A DNA stretch of 64,000 bases from Harenicola maris (GTDB lineage: Bacteria; Pseudomonadota; Alphaproteobacteria; Rhodobacterales; Rhodobacteraceae): the NCBI GenBank assembly GCA_018524345.1, contig JADQAZ010000003.1, forward strand, positions 716,824 to 780,823. Direction: 5' to 3'. Within the stretch, counting starts at the first letter, position 1; every line of letters starts with the position of its first letter. This document shows positions 1-8,246 of this stretch, piece by piece. The notes beneath the pieces were generated by a model. That model made no database searches. It had not been told where the DNA came from and worked only from the letters and a program-made list of their open reading frames with translations. Both the position numbers and the translations under genes were made by a program.

Positions 1-174
1 AATAAAACCGATCTAGCCCCCTATGTCGGCGCATCGCTTGAGGTGATGGAGCGGGACGCAAAGAAGATGCGCGGGGATCGGCCCTTTGTCTTTGCCTCCC
101 TTCGCGGGGGAGAGGGGGCAGAGGCCGTGGTGGACTTGATTGCCGAGTTGGGCGGGCTGCGCACCCCCGCCTAG
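1..174 (+). CDS. ureG: Urease accessory GTPase UreG, C-terminal fragment
   Basis: Only the last 57 codons are in the window; the gene begins to the left. UreG is the SIMIBI-class GTPase that, with UreD, UreF and UreE, delivers nickel to the urease active site in the cytoplasm. The visible part starts with the NKTDLAP segment, which is the guanine-recognising NKxD motif, followed by a helix with the sequence [16 protein letters not shown] that is typical of UreG tails. The stop at 172-174 lies only 3 bases from the end of the convergent urea-transporter operon, so urea uptake and urease maturation are physically linked here. The NKxD motif and the context make the call secure. Confidence 0.9.
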   Translation, partial: NKTDLAPYVGASLEVMERDAKKMRGDRPFVFASLRGGEGAEAVVDLIAELGGLRTPA

Positions 175-177
175 ATG

Positions 178-873
178 TTACACCAAGACCTGCTGATAAA
201 GCTCTTCGCGGGTGAGGGCCTCTGACCGCTTGTTGAAAATCACTTCCCCGCGCTCGATCACCGAGAATTCGGCGCCAAGGTCGTAGGCAAAGTCAAAGAA
301 CTGCTCGACCAGAATGATCGCCATCTCGCCTTCTTCGCAAAGGGTTTTGATGACCTCGCCGATTTGCTGGATGATGTTCGGCTGAATGCCCTCTGTCGGC
401 TCATCAAGGAGGAGCACGCGCGGTTTGGTGATCAGGGCCCTCGCAATGGCAAGCTGCTGCTGCTGCCCGCCTGAAAGGTCACCGCCGCGTCTGTCGATCA
501 TGTCGGCCAGCACCGGGAACAGATCAAACATACGTGTCGGAATGGTATGGTTGCCCCGCGGCAGACAGGCGAAACCTGTTTGCAGGTTCTCGCCCACGGT
601 CATCATCGGGAACACCTCGCGCCCCTGCGGCACATAGGCGATGCCTGCGCGGGCGGCGTCATAGGCGTTCAGATGGTTCAAGGGGGTGCCATCCAATGTG
701 ATGGTTCCCTCGGCATAGGGATGTCGCCCGGCGATGGCCCGCAGGAGCGAGGTTTTGCCCACCCCGTTGGTGCCCATCACGGTTGTCACCTCGCCTGGGC
801 GGGCCGTAAGGTTGATACCGTGGAGGATTTGGCTCTGCCCGTATTTTAGGGTCAGGTCTTTGATCTCTAACAT
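178..873 (-). CDS. urtE: Urea ABC transporter, ATP-binding subunit UrtE
   Basis: A 231-residue cytoplasmic ATPase and the last gene of the leftward urtABCDE operon. It powers high-affinity urea import together with UrtD on the UrtB/UrtC permease pair. Walker A is at residues 34-41 (GTNGVGKT), the ABC signature LSGGQ at 133-137 and Walker B (LLLDEP) at about 154-159. The latter is followed by EGIQP, a sequence usual in UrtE and in LivF-type subunits. The length is normal for the family. It starts 3 bases after urtD stops, which suggests coupled translation. Position beside ureG and behind urtD separates it from a branched-chain amino acid LivF, which it otherwise resembles. Confidence 0.92.
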   Translation of the reverse strand: MLEIKDLTLKYGQSQILHGINLTARPGEVTTVMGTNGVGKTSLLRAIAGRHPYAEGTITLDGTPLNHLNAYDAARAGIAYVPQGREVFPMMTVGENLQTGFACLPRGNHTIPTRMFDLFPVLADMIDRRGGDLSGGQQQQLAIARALITKPRVLLLDEPTEGIQPNIIQQIGEVIKTLCEEGEMAIILVEQFFDFAYDLGAEFSVIERGEVIFNKRSEALTREELYQQVLV

Positions 874-876
874 AAC

Positions 877-1617
877 TTACCGCCCCAGATAGACGTCGAT
901 GACGTCTTGGTTTTTCGTAACATGGTCGAGGGAGCCTTCCGCCAGAACGGAGCCTTGATGCAGGCAAGTGACCTTGCAATTCAGGCGGCGAACGAACTCC
1001 ATGTCATGTTCCACCACTACCACAGCGCGGGTCTTGGCCGCACGAACCAAAAGGTCTGTGGTGTGTTCACGCTCCGCTGGAGTCATGCCAGCGGCTGGTT
1101 CATCCACCAACAAAAGCCGCGGGTCCTGCGCCAGCAACATGCCGATTTCCAGCCATTGCTTCTGGCCATGGCTCAGGGCGCCGGAGGTTTGATCCAGCGC
1201 ATCGGTAAGGCCGATCTCATCGCTGATACCGCGCACACGATCCTCAAGTCCCGACATGCGGCGCTTGAACAGAAGGTCAAAGGGGCCACGCGGGTTCTTG
1301 AGGGCCATCACGATGTTTTCGCGCACGGTTTGCGCCTCAAACACCGTTGGTTTTTGGAATTTGCGGCCGATACCCTCTTGGGCGATCTGGCTTTCGTTCA
1401 TCCCGATGAGGGAGATTGAACGATCCCCCCAAGTGATGCGCCCCTCATCTGGTCGGGTCTTGCCGGTGACGATATCCATGAAGGTGGTTTTGCCCGCGCC
1501 GTTGGGGCCTATCACGGCTCGCATTTCAGGCTCCGCGATCTGGATCGACAGGTTGTTGATGGCACGAAAGCCGTCAAAGCTCACGCTCACACCAGAGACT
1601 TCAAGCAAGGTGCTCAT
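877..1617 (-). CDS. urtD: Urea ABC transporter, ATP-binding subunit UrtD
   Basis: A 246-residue ATPase of the urea importer, related to LivG. Walker A is at 37-45 (GPNGAGKTT). The signature is LSHGQ at 148-152, a variant common in UrtD in place of LSGGQ. Walker B with the following AAGM lies at about 168-178. The start overlaps the end of urtC by 4 bases (ATGA-type), so the two are translated together. Full length, with no sign of damage. The family and operon position make the urea assignment firm; substrate specificity itself comes from UrtA. Confidence 0.92.
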   Translation of the reverse strand: MSTLLEVSGVSVSFDGFRAINNLSIQIAEPEMRAVIGPNGAGKTTFMDIVTGKTRPDEGRITWGDRSISLIGMNESQIAQEGIGRKFQKPTVFEAQTVRENIVMALKNPRGPFDLLFKRRMSGLEDRVRGISDEIGLTDALDQTSGALSHGQKQWLEIGMLLAQDPRLLLVDEPAAGMTPAEREHTTDLLVRAAKTRAVVVVEHDMEFVRRLNCKVTCLHQGSVLAEGSLDHVTKNQDVIDVYLGR

Positions 1618-2789
1618 GCGTTTTCTCCCTTTTTGCGGGGCAGGAGGTCAAACAACCCTCCGATGCCTTTCGGGAAGAACAGGGTAACGGCAACGAAAGT
1701 CGCGCCGAGCAGCACGAGCCACCAGTCCGTCCATTTCACGACGTAGAACCCTAGGTTGATGTCCTGCGCACTGCCGCCCGTGAACCACGACGACATAAGC
1801 GAGACAGCCGCCGCACCCAAAACCGCCCCGTAAAGCCGCCCGCGCCCCCCGATCGCGACCCAAACCGCAAGGTAGATGGAGGCAATCGGGGTGATTTCTG
1901 CGGGGTTGATGATGCCCGCTTGGGGGTAATACAGGGCGCCGGCGATGCCCGCGACCATGGCCGTTATGGTGAAAACGAACAGTTTGTAGGATTCCACGTG
2001 GTAGCCAAGGAAGCGCACGCGGGCCTCGTTGTCGCGCACCGCGCGAATGACAGAGCCAAGCTTGCCTGCCGTGATCCACGCAAACAGAACATAGCCCAGC
2101 CCAAGCGCTACGGCAGAGGCCCAGAAGAACCACAGCGAAAGGGTGGCTTGGGACACATCGCTGAGGCCGGGGATGTTTTGCAGGCCTGACAGACCGTTGT
2201 TACCGCGCAGGCCCGTGTCATTCTGAAAGAAGTAGAGAGAGAGCGCGAGCGTCATGGCTTGGGTCAGGATCGACAGGTAAACGCCGGTCACGCGGCTTCG
2301 GAACGCCAACCATCCGAAAACGAGGGCCAACAGGCCCGGCACCAGAACCACAGCCAAGAGTTGCAATGTCAATGAATGGGAAAATGCCCAGATAGCAGGA
2401 AACTCAGAGCCGCCAACAACGCCGAAGATCTGGCTGCCAATGGCCGTTGTGATCTCGTCCGGGGTGGGGGGCAGCACATTGGCCGACATGGAGGTTTCGA
2501 CGATTTCGCGCGTGCGTTCATACATCAGCCACATGCCGATGGCATAGCCGCCGATCCCGAAGAAGGCGAAATGGCCAAGGCTCAGGATGCCGCAGTAGCC
2601 CCAGACAACATCCATCGCCACAGCCACAAGACACAGGCAGAGCGTCTTGCCCAAGGTCTTGAGGAAAGAGGTCGAGATGAATGTCGCGCCGCTTGCCTCA
2701 CTCAGCAAGGTAACGGCGAAGGTAAAGACTGCGAGACACAGCAAAAACCACATGACGGATGGATTGCGAGAGATGAAGCTGTTGTTCAT
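1614..2789 (-). CDS. urtC: Urea ABC transporter, permease UrtC
   Basis: An inner-membrane permease of the LivM type that pairs with UrtB to form the urea channel. The start used here is the ATG at 2787-2789 (protein begins MNNSFISRN). A longer in-frame start at 2912 would run back through the 3' end of urtB and adds 41 residues that do not look like permease sequence. About ten hydrophobic segments follow. A conserved loop reads SVIRAVRDNEARVRFLGYH, the ATPase-contact region of LivM-like permeases. Only two bases separate it from the urtB stop, and it overlaps urtD by 4 bases. The product is about 391 residues. Confidence 0.9.
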   Translation of the reverse strand: MNNSFISRNPSVMWFLLCLAVFTFAVTLLSEASGATFISTSFLKTLGKTLCLCLVAVAMDVVWGYCGILSLGHFAFFGIGGYAIGMWLMYERTREIVETSMSANVLPPTPDEITTAIGSQIFGVVGGSEFPAIWAFSHSLTLQLLAVVLVPGLLALVFGWLAFRSRVTGVYLSILTQAMTLALSLYFFQNDTGLRGNNGLSGLQNIPGLSDVSQATLSLWFFWASAVALGLGYVLFAWITAGKLGSVIRAVRDNEARVRFLGYHVESYKLFVFTITAMVAGIAGALYYPQAGIINPAEITPIASIYLAVWVAIGGRGRLYGAVLGAAAVSLMSSWFTGGSAQDINLGFYVVKWTDWWLVLLGATFVAVTLFFPKGIGGLFDLLPRKKGENA

Positions 2790-2791
2790 GA

Positions 2792-4717
2792 TCAATCTCC
2801 TGCCGCGCGACCCTTGAGGGCAACGATACCCTTGGGTCGGAACTGTATGAATAGAATGACGAAAAGGATCATATAGGTCTGCGCCGCGAGGGTGTTGGAT
2901 GGGTTGAACCATTCAATGCCCTTCTGACCAAACCCGACCAATGCCGCCCCGGCCAAGGTGCCCCAGACATTGCCGACGCCGCCGACCACCACGGTCATGA
3001 AGCTTTGCACGATATAATCGGCGCCCATTTCCGATGTGACCTTGGCATAGAGACCAATAGCGACCCCCGCGATGCCTGCGATGCCCGACCCCAAACCGAA
3101 GGTGAGCATATTGATGCGGTCTGGATTGATGCCCATCGACGAGGCCATGCCGGGGTTTTGCGTAACAGCCCGCACCTCAAGCCCGAGGCGCGTGCGCTTG
3201 AGAATATAAAGGATAAGGCAAAGGAAGATCAGCGCCAAACCGAAAATGGCAATGCGAATATAACTGATCTGGATGACGTCATTCAGAACCCATGCTCCCG
3301 CCAGCCAATCGGGCGAGGTGAGGGGGCGTGCCTGCGTTCCAAAGATGTTCTTGGCCAGTTGCTGGAGGATAATGGATATCCCAAAAGTGGCGAGCAGGGT
3401 TTCGAGCGGGCGATCATAGAGCCAACGGATCACCAATCGCTCCATCGCCACGCCTGCCGCAAAGGTCACTGCAAAGGCAACGGGCAGAGCCACGAGGATC
3501 GACAGGGTGTAATTCGGGATGAAAAGTTGCACGACGTAGCCCGTGTAGGCTCCCATCATGATGAACTCCCCATGGGCCATGTTGATCACCCCCATGACGC
3601 CAAAGGTGATGGCAAGCCCGATGGCCGCGAGGAAAAAGATTGATGCAAGCGACAGGGCATCAAGGGTGAGATCGGCAAACTGTGCCGCGCCTACTCGGCC
3701 CTGAACAGAGGACAGGGCCTTGGCGGCAGCATCGGTCACCTCGGGGTCGTCCTCGGCATAAATTTCGTAGAAAACATGATTGCCGACGGCTGCCTCTATC
3801 TGCTCTGTGGTAATCAATGGGGGGGCGAGGCCGGATTGTGCGAGGGCGGCATAGGCCACCGCGCGTTGCGCCGGATCGGACAGTTGCGCGATTGGAAGGC
3901 CGCCGATGCGTCCGCCGTCAATGTTGTCCTCAAGCGCTTGACGAATGTCTCTGGGGGAGGGGGCCGAAGGGGCGAGGTCGGCCTCGACCAGTTCCGCGTA
4001 GGCCGCCTGTGTATCCGCGCTCAGGTCGCGTATAGTTGCGATGTTGCCCTCTGGCAGAGACAGCGCGACGCCGGAGCTTTTGGTGAGGATTTGGTTCAGA
4101 ACCGCTCGGGCCTCAACGGATGTATCTGTGGCAAGGCTCTCAATCGCGGAAATTCTGTCGGCGGTCTCGGGGGCGAAACGCGCCGAGACATAGTTTGCGA
4201 CCTGTATCTTCCGTGCCTTGAGGGCTTCATCGGTCTCGCCTTCGATCGAGGCAAGAAGGGGTGCGAGCTGTGCTGCCTCTGACCGCCGGGCGATTGCGGC
4301 AACGGCATTTTCACGGCTGGTGATGTTCGGGTCGGACAGTTGGAATTGAACCAGAGCAGTTCCGATAAGGCGGCGCACACCGCCGTTGGGTTTTAGTTGG
4401 GTAAAACCGTCCTTGGGGCTATCACCTGTCTGCCCCGTATCAATATCGCGCCATGCAAGGGTATCGCCGTCTTCCGCACCCAGAACGAAAACGCCATCAT
4501 CGCGCTGCCACACGCCCTTGTCCGTCCATTCCTCAAGGAACTCGGTGGCTTGCGGAAGGGCCGAGGCGACGAGAGCATCAAGGGCGACACTCACGGTTCT
4601 GCGGGAGGGTTTTGCAATTTCTTCGGCATGCTCCTGAAGGATCGGCTGAAGGCTTTGCGCATTTGCGGTGCATATGCCGATGAAAAGCATGACGCAGGCA
4701 ATCAAGAGGCGATGCAT
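2792..4717 (-). CDS. urtB: Urea ABC transporter, permease UrtB with long N-terminal extension
   Basis: LivH-type permease of the urea importer. The ATG at 4715-4717 is preferred because it opens with a clear signal peptide (MHRLLIACVMLFIGICTANA); an upstream ATG at 4780 adds an unlikely leader. Residues of roughly 25-310 are a hydrophilic, probably periplasmic, alpha-helical domain. The C-terminal 300 residues contain the permease, with the family loop GLEVRAVTQNPGMASSMGI. Ordinary LivH permeases are about 300 residues; the extension is typical of proteobacterial UrtB, and its role is not established. The gene lies 69 bases downstream of urtA and is followed directly by urtC. Confidence 0.9.
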   Translation of the reverse strand: MHRLLIACVMLFIGICTANAQSLQPILQEHAEEIAKPSRRTVSVALDALVASALPQATEFLEEWTDKGVWQRDDGVFVLGAEDGDTLAWRDIDTGQTGDSPKDGFTQLKPNGGVRRLIGTALVQFQLSDPNITSRENAVAAIARRSEAAQLAPLLASIEGETDEALKARKIQVANYVSARFAPETADRISAIESLATDTSVEARAVLNQILTKSSGVALSLPEGNIATIRDLSADTQAAYAELVEADLAPSAPSPRDIRQALEDNIDGGRIGGLPIAQLSDPAQRAVAYAALAQSGLAPPLITTEQIEAAVGNHVFYEIYAEDDPEVTDAAAKALSSVQGRVGAAQFADLTLDALSLASIFFLAAIGLAITFGVMGVINMAHGEFIMMGAYTGYVVQLFIPNYTLSILVALPVAFAVTFAAGVAMERLVIRWLYDRPLETLLATFGISIILQQLAKNIFGTQARPLTSPDWLAGAWVLNDVIQISYIRIAIFGLALIFLCLILYILKRTRLGLEVRAVTQNPGMASSMGINPDRINMLTFGLGSGIAGIAGVAIGLYAKVTSEMGADYIVQSFMTVVVGGVGNVWGTLAGAALVGFGQKGIEWFNPSNTLAAQTYMILFVILFIQFRPKGIVALKGRAAGD

Positions 4718-4786
4718 GGCGATCCTTAGGTTTGCTGAAGGGGAATAGAAAAATGGGCGCGAGGAAGGCATCGCGCCCATAGTCTT

Positions 4787-6073
4787 TTAGTAGTTGGAAG
4801 TGATCTGAACGCAGGTGTTGGTTTCGGTGTTATACATCCCGCAACCCAGCTCTTTCCAATCAGACTTCAGCACCGCAGAGGCAGGCAGGTAATCTGTCCA
4901 AGCGTCGCCGGGGACCTCTTCGGTCTGGCTGATGATGTCGAATTGCCCCTCGGCAGTGATTTCGCCAATCAGAACCGGCTTTGCGAGGTGATGGTTCGGC
5001 AGCATGACCGCTGTGCCGCCAGTCAGGTTCGGGAACTCCTGCCCGTACATGGCCGTGCGGACCGCATCGACGTCGGTTGTGCCCGCAGCAGTTACCGCGG
5101 CAACCCACATGTTGAAGCCGATGTAATGGGCTTCCATCGGGTCATTGGTCACGCGACCTTCGCCAGCAAAGGCCTTCCAGTCGGCGATGAACTTGGCGTT
5201 CGTTTCGCTTTCGGCGGATTGGAAATAGTTCCATGCCGCGAGGTGGCCAACGAGGTTGGAAGTATCAAGGCCGGAGAGCTCTTCCTCGCCCACAGAGAAC
5301 GCTACAACGGGGATATCATCGGCCGAAATGCCAGCCGCTGCGAGCTCTTTATAAAAGCCGATGTTGGCGTCGCCGTTGATGGTCGAGATCACACCAACCT
5401 GTTTGCCATCCTCGCCAAGGGCGACAACATCACCAACAATCGTGGCCCAGTCAGAATGCCCGAAAGGTGTATAGTTCACGAAGATGTCTTCTTCTGCGAT
5501 GCCTTTGTCTTTCAGGTACTGCTCAAGAATGTTGTTTGTTGTCCGCGGGTAAACATAGTCGGTGCCCAGAAGGGCGAACTTTTCAACGCCCAACTCGTCA
5601 AGGAAATAGTCGACAGCGGGGATCGCTTGCTGGTTCGGAGCCGCGCCTGTGTAGAAGACGTTTTTGGAGCTTTCTTCACCCTCGTATTGAACAGGGTAGA
5701 ACAGCAGGCCGTTAAGCTCCTCGATCACTGGAAGAACCGATTTGCGCGAAACCGAGGTCCAGTTGCCAAAGATCACATCAACCTCGTGGACCGTCAGCAA
5801 TTCGCGCGCTTTCTCAGCAAACAAGGGCCAGTCGGAGGCAGGGTCAACAACGACAGCCTCGATCTGACAGTCCAGCAAGCCGCCAGCGGCGTTCTGCTGC
5901 TCGATCAGCATCAGCATCGTGTCTTTCAACGTGGTTTCGGAAATCGCCATGGTGCCGGAGAGGGAGTGAAGAACCCCCACCTTGATCGGATCGGCACATT
6001 CGGCCATCGCGCCGGATACGGACGCAGCAAGCGTTAGAGCGGCCACAGAAGTGGCGAGTTTAATGTTGGTCAA
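4787..6073 (-). CDS. urtA: Urea ABC transporter, periplasmic urea-binding protein UrtA
   Basis: The periplasmic solute receptor that gives the importer its urea specificity. First gene of the leftward operon. A TTG at 6071-6073 is the best start: it follows an AAGGGGG ribosome-binding site by 8 bases and gives MTNIKLATSV, the beginning of a standard signal peptide ending around AMAEC. An ATG at 6124 would put an implausible charged leader before it. The mature part begins DPIKVGVLHSLSGTMAIS and continues with the type I periplasmic-binding fold of the FmdD/UrtA group. About 428 residues from the TTG, normal length. No sigma-54 promoter could be recognised upstream. Confidence 0.92.
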   Translation of the reverse strand: MTNIKLATSVAALTLAASVSGAMAECADPIKVGVLHSLSGTMAISETTLKDTMLMLIEQQNAAGGLLDCQIEAVVVDPASDWPLFAEKARELLTVHEVDVIFGNWTSVSRKSVLPVIEELNGLLFYPVQYEGEESSKNVFYTGAAPNQQAIPAVDYFLDELGVEKFALLGTDYVYPRTTNNILEQYLKDKGIAEEDIFVNYTPFGHSDWATIVGDVVALGEDGKQVGVISTINGDANIGFYKELAAAGISADDIPVVAFSVGEEELSGLDTSNLVGHLAAWNYFQSAESETNAKFIADWKAFAGEGRVTNDPMEAHYIGFNMWVAAVTAAGTTDVDAVRTAMYGQEFPNLTGGTAVMLPNHHLAKPVLIGEITAEGQFDIISQTEEVPGDAWTDYLPASAVLKSDWKELGCGMYNTETNTCVQITSNY

Positions 6074-6357
6074 TGGTTTTACCCCCTTGTCGAGCTGCCT
6101 TCGCGGCGTTTCGTTGCTGTGCAACGATCAAGCAAAATGCTAATCCCGCGAGTGCAGCTTCTTTGTTGCAGCCGTGTAGGGGTTGTTTCTGCCAAGATTG
6201 CACCCCTGCATGGCGTTTGAAACGTCCTTTGTGGACGTGGTCAGCATTCGCCGCGCTCTTTCAGAAGGGAAGCTGCGGGAAGGTGGTGAACCTGTGTACA
6301 CTTGACTGTGCCCAAAATTTTGGCGCGCCGCCCAGATATGATTAAAATGACCGCATT

Positions 6358-6395
6358 GAGTCGTTGCGACTCCTCAGGGTCCGCCGCAAAGGCGG
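6358..6395. other. Two short perfect hairpins between urtA and the glycine riboswitch
   Basis: GAGTCG/CGACTC with a 3-base loop lies at 6358-6372. CCGCC/GGCGG with a 5-base loop lies at 6381-6395. Neither is followed by a T-run, so they are not obvious terminators. They sit about midway in the 667-base region between the divergent urtA and gcvT genes and could be regulator sites or parts of either leader. Function unknown. Confidence 0.35.
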
Positions 6396-6504
6396 CCTAA
6401 AGGGATGGAGCGAGTGCCATAGTCTGAGTCTCGAAAATTGCGGGATGGGCGTGTTTACCCTCTTGTCAGCCCCATAGGTTATGTGCATTTTCCAGCGCAA
6501 AGCA

Positions 6505-6653
6505 GGATAGGGAGAACCAGTTCAACTGGTGCCGAAGGAGCAACCGCCCCGGAAACTCTCAGGCAATAGGACCTATCTCGCGACCGAAACTCTGGAGAGA
6601 GGCGCAACATGCGTCCGCCGAAGGGATAGCGATCTCAGGCAAAGGGACAGAGG
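6505..6653 (+). promoter_or_regulatory. Tandem glycine riboswitch of the gcvTHP operon
   Basis: Two successive aptamers with the family's conserved blocks. The first has GGGAGAACCAG, then GCCGAAGGAGCAA and GGAAACTCTCAGGCA (about 6510-6565). The second has CTCTGGAGAG, CGCCGAAGGGATAGC and TCTCAGGCAAAGGGACAGAG (about 6590-6651). This arrangement binds glycine and normally switches on the glycine cleavage genes when glycine is plentiful. It stands directly ahead of gcvT, as expected. Both aptamers appear complete. Confidence 0.95.
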
Positions 6654-6695
6654 GGGCACCAAACCGCAGGGTTTCCTGCGGGGAACTTGGTGCCC
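6654..6695 (+). promoter_or_regulatory. Expression-platform hairpin after the glycine riboswitch
   Basis: A nested stem follows the second aptamer. The outer arms are GGGCACCAA (6654-6662) and TTGGTGCCC (6687-6695). The inner arms are CCGCAGG (6664-6670) and CCTGCGG (6675-6681) with a GTTT loop. There is no following U-tract, so it is not a textbook intrinsic terminator. The gcvT ribosome-binding site (GGAAAGG, about 6728-6734) lies 33 bases further on. It may act by pausing, by Rho access or by competing with the aptamer. Confidence 0.55.
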
Positions 6696-6740
6696 GTTGA
6701 TTGAGAAATCCATCACCGGGCCGCATTGGAAAGGCTCTTG

Positions 6741-7856
6741 ATGACCGATTTGGCCCAGACCCCGCTATATGACCTGCATCTTTCACTTGGCGCAAAGATG
6801 GTTGAGTTCGCAGGCTACTCGATGCCGGTTCAATACCCGCTTGGGGTGATGAAGGAGCATCTGTTTTGCAGGCAGAGCGCAGGGCTCTTCGACGTCAGCC
6901 ATATGGGTCAGTTACGCGTGGAGGGGCCGGGTGCGGCGCATGCTTTGGAGGCACTCATCCCTGTGGACATTCTGGGCTTGGGCGAGGGGCGTCAACGCTA
7001 TGGCTTCTTTACCGGCGAGGGTGGGGGCATTCTTGATGATCTTATGATCGCCAATCGTGGGGATCATTTGTTTGTTGTGGTTAATGCGGCCTGCAAGGCC
7101 GAGGACATCGCCCATATGCAGACGCATTTGAGCCCTGACGTAACAGTAACCCCAATCACTGACCGCGCCTTGATCGCCCTACAGGGGCCTGCGGCTGAGG
7201 CGGCCCTGTCGGCGTTGAACCCTGCGGCCAAGGACATGGCCTTCATGGATGTTGCCACAATGGAACTGGCAGGGGTTGAGTGCTGGGTCTCCCGCTCGGG
7301 CTACACCGGTGAGGACGGCTATGAGATCTCCGTGCCAGAAGGCGCAGCTTCTGATCTCGCCCAAACATTGCTTGCTCGTGATGATGTGGAACCCATCGGC
7401 CTTGGGGCGCGCGATAGCCTTCGCCTTGAGGCCGGGCTGTGCCTTTACGGGCATGACATCACGCAGGACACCAGCCCGATTGAGGCCGCTTTGACGTGGG
7501 CCATCAGTAAGGTGCGCCGCCCCGGGGGCGCGCGGGCAGGGGGCTTTATGGGCGCCGATGCCGTGTTCTCTGACTTGGCCGAGGGCACCGCGCGCAAGCG
7601 TGTCGGCTTGCTGCCCGAAGGGCGCGCTCCGATGCGCGAAGGCGTCAGCCTTTATGCGAGCGAGGACAGCAGCGCGCAGATTGGCGTTATCACTTCGGGA
7701 AGCTTTGGCCCCACCATCGGTGGCCCCGTGGCAATGGGCTATGTTGGCACAGCGCAGGCCAAACCCGGCACCGCCGTTTTCGGAGAATTGCGCGGCAAAC
7801 GTTTGCCGCTGACAGTGACCAAGCTGCCGTTCACACCGGCCAATTTCAAACGATAG
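6741..7856 (+). CDS. gcvT: Glycine cleavage system aminomethyltransferase (T protein)
   Basis: Transfers the methylene carbon from the aminomethyl-lipoyl arm of GcvH to tetrahydrofolate and releases ammonia. The ATG at 6741 is chosen over a TTG at 6726 because GGAAAGG sits 6-7 bases before it and the family N-terminus (TPLYDLHLSLGAKMVEFAG) starts there. Family landmarks include LFDVSHMGQ, the SRSGYTGEDGYEIS block and GLGARDSLRLEAGLCLYG, all in order. About 371 residues, normal length. First gene of gcvT-gcvH-gcvP, under the tandem glycine riboswitch. Confidence 0.96.
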   Translation: MTDLAQTPLYDLHLSLGAKMVEFAGYSMPVQYPLGVMKEHLFCRQSAGLFDVSHMGQLRVEGPGAAHALEALIPVDILGLGEGRQRYGFFTGEGGGILDDLMIANRGDHLFVVVNAACKAEDIAHMQTHLSPDVTVTPITDRALIALQGPAAEAALSALNPAAKDMAFMDVATMELAGVECWVSRSGYTGEDGYEISVPEGAASDLAQTLLARDDVEPIGLGARDSLRLEAGLCLYGHDITQDTSPIEAALTWAISKVRRPGGARAGGFMGADAVFSDLAEGTARKRVGLLPEGRAPMREGVSLYASEDSSAQIGVITSGSFGPTIGGPVAMGYVGTAQAKPGTAVFGELRGKRLPLTVTKLPFTPANFKR

Positions 7857-7874
7857 AGCAAGGGACCAAGACAG

Positions 7875-8234
7875 ATGAAATATACAGAAGAGCATGAATG
7901 GCTGCGCGTTGAAGGTGACATCGTGGTTGTCGGCATCACCGACCACGCGACGACGCAATTGGGCGATCTGGTGTTTGTGGAGCTGCCCGAGGTGGGCACG
8001 ACCGTCACCAAGGACGAAGAAGTCGTCGTCATCGAAAGCGTCAAAGCGGCCTCGGACATTCAAGCCCCGCTTGATGGTGAGATCACCGAGGTGAACGAGG
8101 CCTTGGTCAACAACCCTGAACTGGCGAACGAGGATGCCATGGGCGAGGGCTGGTTCTTTAAAATCAAACCTGCGGATGCCTCGCAGATGGACGAATACAT
8201 GGACGAAGCCGCCTACAAAGCGCTGATCGGATAA
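7875..8234 (+). CDS. gcvH: Glycine cleavage system H protein
   Basis: The 119-residue lipoyl carrier that shuttles the aminomethyl group between GcvP, GcvT and dihydrolipoamide dehydrogenase. The lipoylated lysine is K57 in [15 protein letters not shown], exactly the family context. The N-terminus KYTEEHEWL is also standard. Starts 18 bases after gcvT and ends 12 bases before gcvP. No L protein is present in this operon; it is shared with other dehydrogenase complexes elsewhere in most bacteria. Confidence 0.97.
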   Translation: MKYTEEHEWLRVEGDIVVVGITDHATTQLGDLVFVELPEVGTTVTKDEEVVVIESVKAASDIQAPLDGEITEVNEALVNNPELANEDAMGEGWFFKIKPADASQMDEYMDEAAYKALIG

Positions 8235-8246
8235 GGAAAACAGATC

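Noticed and set aside
6074..6350. A sigma-54/NtrC-type promoter for urtA
   Set aside because: No convincing GG-N10-GC element in the right place and orientation; TGCACCCCTGCA near 6200 is only a partial NtrC-like match.
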